Shown one piece after another: positions 6,346-7,979 of a stretch of DNA of 7,979 nucleotides. Origin of the DNA: Natrialbaceae archaeon Tc-Br11_E2g1 (GTDB taxonomy: Archaea > Halobacteriota > Halobacteria > Halobacteriales > Natrialbaceae); assembly GCA_001564255.1 (NCBI GenBank), contig LKNC01000126.1, positions 1 through 7,979 on the forward strand. Direction: 5' to 3'. The position numbers and the translations under genes are program-made. The notes beneath the pieces are model-generated. The model was not told where the DNA came from and did not search any database. It saw nothing but the letters and a program-made list of their open reading frames with translations. How positions within the stretch are numbered: the first letter of the stretch is position 1; each line of letters begins with the position of its first letter.

Positions 6346-6352
6346 TAAAATA
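6346..6352 (-). promoter_or_regulatory. TATA box of the CDGSH protein gene
   Basis: On the minus strand this reads TATTTTA and ends about 24 bp before the ATG at 6322. That is canonical spacing for an archaeal TATA box with a transcription start at or next to the start codon. Confidence 0.65.
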
Positions 6353-6391
6353 CGTGGCCTCGCTCGAGGGAGGGCACTCGCGGCAGTGATG

Positions 6392-6431
6392 GCACGCGGT
6401 GAGGTCGCACGCGGTGGAACCAGCGGTTCCA
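6392..6431. repeat. Direct repeat and perfect inverted repeat upstream of the CDGSH gene
   Basis: GCACGCGGTG occurs at 6392-6401 and again at 6407-6416, a 15-bp period. Next to it, TGGAACC-AGC-GGTTCCA (6415-6431) is a perfect 7+7 inverted repeat. They lie in the 189-bp gap between the CDGSH start and the GIY-YIG stop, about 70-110 bp upstream of the CDGSH ATG. The rest of this gap (about 6452-6490) is AT-rich and contains T-runs on the minus strand, probably the termination region of the GIY-YIG gene. No credible gene is seen in the gap. Confidence 0.4.
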
Positions 6432-6511
6432 TCCCCACCGGACGGACGGATCCATCATATTGTAATAAAATCTTTGCTTCCGTTAATAACCACGGAAACC
6501 GACCGCCACCG

Positions 6512-6760
6512 TCACCCGAGGCCGACCAGTCGCTCTTTCTGTGCTCTCGTCAGTGACTTGATCTCGTACTCGCGGGACATGGCGGCGGATTTCGACTCGT
6601 AGCGTTCGTGATAGCAAAGCGTGACCGGCGTCCGACCACGGGTGTACTTCGCACCCTCGCCGGCGTCGTGTTCGGCGACCCGCCGGTCGAGGTCGGTCGT
6701 GTAGCCGGTGTAGAGGCTTCCGTCGGCACACTCGAGGACGTAGACGTAGTGGTCTCCCAT
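6512..6760 (-). CDS. GIY-YIG nuclease superfamily protein (UPF0213/YhbQ-like)
   Basis: An 82-aa single-domain protein. The N-terminal strand pair VYVLEC (6-11) and [16 protein letters not shown] (16-31) matches the diverged GIY-YIG core of the UPF0213 group, with 'YTG' in place of 'YIG'. Likely catalytic residues are R26 or R27 and H31, with E64 in REYEIKSL. A Lys/Arg-rich end ([10 protein letters not shown]) follows. Length fits the stand-alone family, which has no target-recognition domain. Known relatives are putative structure-specific DNA nucleases and the cellular role is not settled. ATG at 6760 has a weak TATA-like element (TTTTGA on the minus strand) about 27 bp upstream, and the palindrome GTACGTAC lies at 6770-6777. 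The zinc-finger microprotein gene is 70 bp upstream on the same strand, so cotranscription is possible. Confidence 0.9.
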   Translation of the reverse strand: MGDHYVYVLECADGSLYTGYTTDLDRRVAEHDAGEGAKYTRGRTPVTLCYHERYESKSAAMSREYEIKSLTRAQKERLVGLG

Positions 6761-6830
6761 CGGTCGACGGTACGTACTGTCGGGTCAAAAGGCCAGCCAG
6801 GCCACGGCGGTCCGCGTCGTTATCGGCGAT

Positions 6831-6980
6831 TCAGGCGCTTCGGGCGCGTTCTCTGGACACTTCCGCGATGCCAGCGTTCGCCGAACAGCTGATACACGCA
6901 TGGATTTGACCGTGCTCGTCCGCGAAGACGCGTGCGAACCGTTCGGAGACGTGTGCGCCACAGTGGTTACACTCGGGCAT
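6831..6980 (-). CDS. 49-aa four-Cys zinc-finger microprotein (DUF7563-like)
   Basis: A complete short frame with ATG at 6980-6978 and TGA at 6833-6831. It begins MPECNHCGAHVSERFARVF and has two CxxC knuckles, C4/C7 and C29/C32, spaced for one zinc ribbon. A charged helix-like tail (VSRERARSA) follows. Haloarchaea encode many such zinc-finger proteins under 70 aa. The opening MPECxxCGxxV and the RVF segment resemble the DUF7563 family from memory. There is no signal peptide. Function is unknown, and nucleic-acid binding or regulation is the usual suggestion for this class. Support comes from the intact Cys pattern, a clean frame and a TATA-like element upstream. The gene is short and easily missed by automated calling. 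Confidence 0.88.
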   Translation of the reverse strand: MPECNHCGAHVSERFARVFADEHGQIHACISCSANAGIAEVSRERARSA

Positions 6981-6987
6981 GGTGGTT

Positions 6988-7001
6988 CCGGCGTTCGCCG
7001 G
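6988..7001. promoter_or_regulatory. Perfect palindrome in the zinc-finger microprotein leader
   Basis: CCGGCG-TT-CGCCGG is a perfect 6+6 inverted repeat located 7 bp upstream of the microprotein ATG. If transcription starts about 25 bp after the TATA-like element at 7025-7033 (near 7003), this repeat would make up most of a 20-nt leader. It could be an operator at the transcription start or an RNA hairpin controlling translation. Confidence 0.45.
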
Positions 7002-7024
7002 TATCAGGTTCTATTCGGTTAGTA

Positions 7025-7033
7025 CATAAATAA
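7025..7033 (-). promoter_or_regulatory. TATA box of the zinc-finger microprotein gene
   Basis: Reads TTATTTATG on the minus strand, 45-53 bp upstream of the ATG at 6980, which predicts a leader of about 20 nt. It lies at the edge of an AT-rich patch and is the best promoter candidate for this gene. Confidence 0.5.
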
Positions 7034-7304
7034 GCTTCCCCAAACGATGCAAAATCTTTCCGAACAGGAAAATCTGATTACTGGTTTGAACACTGAAAAT
7101 CGGAGAACCCGACTTTCCCGGGCCGTCACGTCGTCGACCCGGGTTCGCGGGGTGGGCGAACTCGGTCGCGAGAACGCGCGCGAACGGCTATTCGGGAGTC
7201 GGTATCCGTGCTCAACCTCGAGGTCCGACTATACGGTATATAGTTTCGGGTGATTCTCAAACGTGAAACTGCCGTCTCGGCCCGTCAGACGCCCGCTATC
7301 GTCG
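7034..7304. other. Divergent intergenic stretch without a credible gene
   Basis: This lies between the divergent zinc-finger and histone-fold-like genes. The first part (to about 7110) is AT-rich for this window, and the middle is GC-rich with CCCGGG at 7117-7122 and 7138-7143. Around 7228-7244 is the perfect inverted repeat ACTATA-CGGTA-TATAGT, AT-rich and TATA-like on both strands. A plus-strand open frame at 7047-7253 exists, but its Arg/Ser/Thr-rich product and unbiased codon use argue against coding. I see no tRNA-like fold. Confidence 0.5.
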
Positions 7305-7328
7305 TTATAAACACAACTCTTATAAACA
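7305..7328 (+). promoter_or_regulatory. Tandem TATA elements of the histone-fold-like gene
   Basis: The 9-bp element TTATAAACA occurs twice, at 7305-7313 and 7320-7328, with a 15-bp period. The downstream copy is about 28 bp before the ATG at 7352, which suits a near-leaderless start. The upstream copy predicts a start near 7334 and a leader of about 18 nt. Two overlapping promoters or a cooperative TBP site are both possible. No Shine-Dalgarno sequence is seen. Confidence 0.65.
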
Positions 7329-7351
7329 GGTAAGCGAAACAGAGAAACTGT

Positions 7352-7519
7352 ATGGCAGATCTTATCGTCAAAGCCGCCGTCAAGGAAGCGCTCGATGACA
7401 AAAACGTCGCCTCGGACTTCTACGATGCACTCGACGAGGAAGTCGCCGAGTTGCTCGAAGACGCCGCCCGCCGTGCGGAAGCTAACGACCGCAAGACGGT
7501 CCAGCCACGCGATCTGTAA
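7352..7519 (+). CDS. 55-aa histone-fold-like protein (short haloarchaeal DUF1931 type)
   Basis: A complete 55-codon gene, ATG at 7352 and TAA at 7517-7519, beginning MADLIVKAAVKEAL. Residues about 20-55 (VASDFYDALDEEVAELLEDA, then ARRAEANDRKTVQPRDL) match the histone-fold pattern. A long central helix is followed by a loop and the RKTVQPRDL signature, comparable to RKTIKAEDI in archaeal histones. The product stops just where helix 3 would begin, and the typical DUF1931 protein is longer with two folds, so this is a reduced form. The net charge is acidic, as is usual in haloarchaea, so ordinary DNA wrapping is uncertain. It may dimerise or act as a small transcription-associated protein. Strong tandem TATA elements suggest high expression. 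An oligo-T terminator follows. Confidence 0.85.
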   Translation: MADLIVKAAVKEALDDKNVASDFYDALDEEVAELLEDAARRAEANDRKTVQPRDL

Positions 7520-7536
7520 GCAGGCAGCGTTCATCG

Positions 7537-7542
7537 TTTTTT
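7537..7542 (+). terminator. Oligo-T terminator after the histone-fold-like gene
   Basis: Six consecutive T residues occur 18 bp after the stop codon, without a strong preceding hairpin. Short T-runs of this kind are the usual intrinsic termination signal in archaea. Confidence 0.6.
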
Positions 7543-7661
7543 CGCGAACACACGTTCCGTAGCCGTCGGTCCGCGAACGGGAACCCGTCGTCGTCCCCGT
7601 CCTCGAACCCGATCACCGGTGCTTTCGCCGTCGAGACATCCGGCCAGACGTGCTGTCGCCG

Positions 7662-7742
7662 TCACCGCACCGAGACCCTCCCGTCGTCATACAGCCACAG
7701 TTCATCGTACCCGACCGGGTATGCCCGACGACGGGTGTGCGA
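7662..7742 (-). other. In-frame 26-codon extension after the winged-helix gene stop, possible gene remnant
   Basis: Directly after the TGA at 7745-7743 the same frame stays open for 26 codons to TGA at 7664-7662. The reading ends VGYDELWLYDDGRVSVR, which looks like real haloarchaeal protein (acidic turn, aromatic strand) rather than random translation. No ATG or GTG start exists within it, so it cannot be an ordinary separate gene. It could be the end of a longer protein cut by a new stop codon, a frame fragment of a decayed gene, a stop-codon readthrough product, or chance. The remaining DNA from 7543 to 7661 shows no credible gene. Confidence 0.25.
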
Positions 7743-7979
7743 TCACAGCGGCCAGCGGTCGTCCGACCGCCGTTCGAGTAACGCCCGCGTTCCGTCGGCG
7801 AGTCGATACCCCTCGTCGGTCGCCTCGAGGTCGCCGGCCCGTTCGAGGTGTTCGAGGTGGGCGTAGGCTTCCCCGGGTCCGTGGAGGACGTGGATGCCCT
7901 CGAGGTCGCCAAACAGGTGGGCGCTCACCGTCCAGGCGTCGGCGGGGCCGTGTTCGGCGAGCGTCGAGAGGACGCGGTA
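7743..7979 (-). CDS. C-terminal part of a probable winged-helix DNA-binding protein
   Basis: The last 78 codons of a gene that begins beyond the right edge; the frame is open from 7979 to TGA at 7745-7743. A GTG at 7928 could be mistaken for a start, but upstream codons in the same frame read VLSTLAEHGPADAWTVSAHL, clearly coding and helix-forming. The layout resembles a winged helix: helix VLSTLAEHG, a second helix, a helix EAYAHLEHLERAGDLEA, then a wing strand pair TDEGYRLADGTRALLE. The phrase LEHLERAGDLEATDEGYRL is the usual 'helix 3 then wing' pattern of ArsR, MarR or PadR-like regulators. The N-terminus and any effector domain are outside the window, so target and ligand are unknown. It converges with the histone-fold-like gene. 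Confidence 0.75.
   Translation of the reverse strand, partial: YRVLSTLAEHGPADAWTVSAHLFGDLEGIHVLHGPGEAYAHLEHLERAGDLEATDEGYRLADGTRALLERRSDDRWPL

Noticed and set aside
6323..6440. N-terminal extension of the CDGSH protein carrying several Cys residues (ACHHCREC)
   Set aside because: The frame is open upstream but has no ATG or GTG start before the stop. It also runs through the well-placed TATA box, so the Cys cluster is probably chance.
7047..7253. Plus-strand 68-aa open frame in the divergent gap
   Set aside because: Codon use lacks the haloarchaeal third-position GC bias in its first half, and the product is Arg/Ser/Thr-rich rather than acidic. No motif is seen.
7613..7912. Minus-strand 99-aa Arg/Ser/Thr-rich open frame
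   Set aside because: It is out of frame with the winged-helix gene, which has better composition and a recognisable helix-wing pattern over the same DNA.
1..7979. CRISPR array, tRNA, rRNA or insertion sequence
   Set aside because: No regularly spaced repeats, cloverleaf-like sequence, rRNA core or transposase-like frame was seen. The only tandem repeat is the two-copy 24-bp unit at 3487-3534.

Overview
The window looks like chromosomal DNA from an extremely halophilic archaeon (Halobacteria). The coding DNA is GC-rich, the proteins are strongly acidic, and several genes have a TATA-like element about 25 bp before the start codon, as expected for leaderless haloarchaeal transcripts. The gene families are also typical: a CbaDBA-type ba3 oxidase, a DUF7563-like zinc-finger microprotein and a short DUF1931-type protein. 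I could not fix the genus.

Positions 1-3620 are dominated by a minus-strand operon for a B-type (ba3-like) heme-copper terminal oxidase. In transcription order it holds cbaD (one-helix subunit), cbaB (subunit II with the CuA site), cbaA (subunit I with both hemes and CuB) and a two-helix subunit of the CbaC type. cbaB and cbaA are 1 bp apart, and cbaA and the CbaC-type gene overlap by 4 bp. Before them on the plus strand is the tail of a membrane protein, probably a site-2 protease. Transcribed away from cbaD is a 72-aa membrane protein with a recent in-frame 24-bp tandem duplication. The 102-bp divergent region between them holds two perfect inverted repeats and promoter-like elements in both directions.

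Positions 3704-6067 encode a P1B-type Cu+ ATPase of the FixI/CcoI/CopA2 kind, with an extra N-terminal Cys-rich metal-binding domain before its HMA domain. Its position suggests it supplies copper for maturation of the CuA and CuB sites. The left half therefore reads as an oxidase-plus-assembly module.

Positions 6092-7979 carry small accessory genes: a CDGSH [2Fe-2S] protein, a GIY-YIG nuclease-like protein, a 49-aa four-Cys zinc-finger microprotein, a 55-aa histone-fold-like protein with two tandem TATA elements, and the C-terminal part of a probable winged-helix protein that runs off the right edge. The 6981-7351 stretch is a long, divergent, partly AT-rich intergenic region. No tRNA, rRNA, CRISPR array, transposase or integrase was seen.
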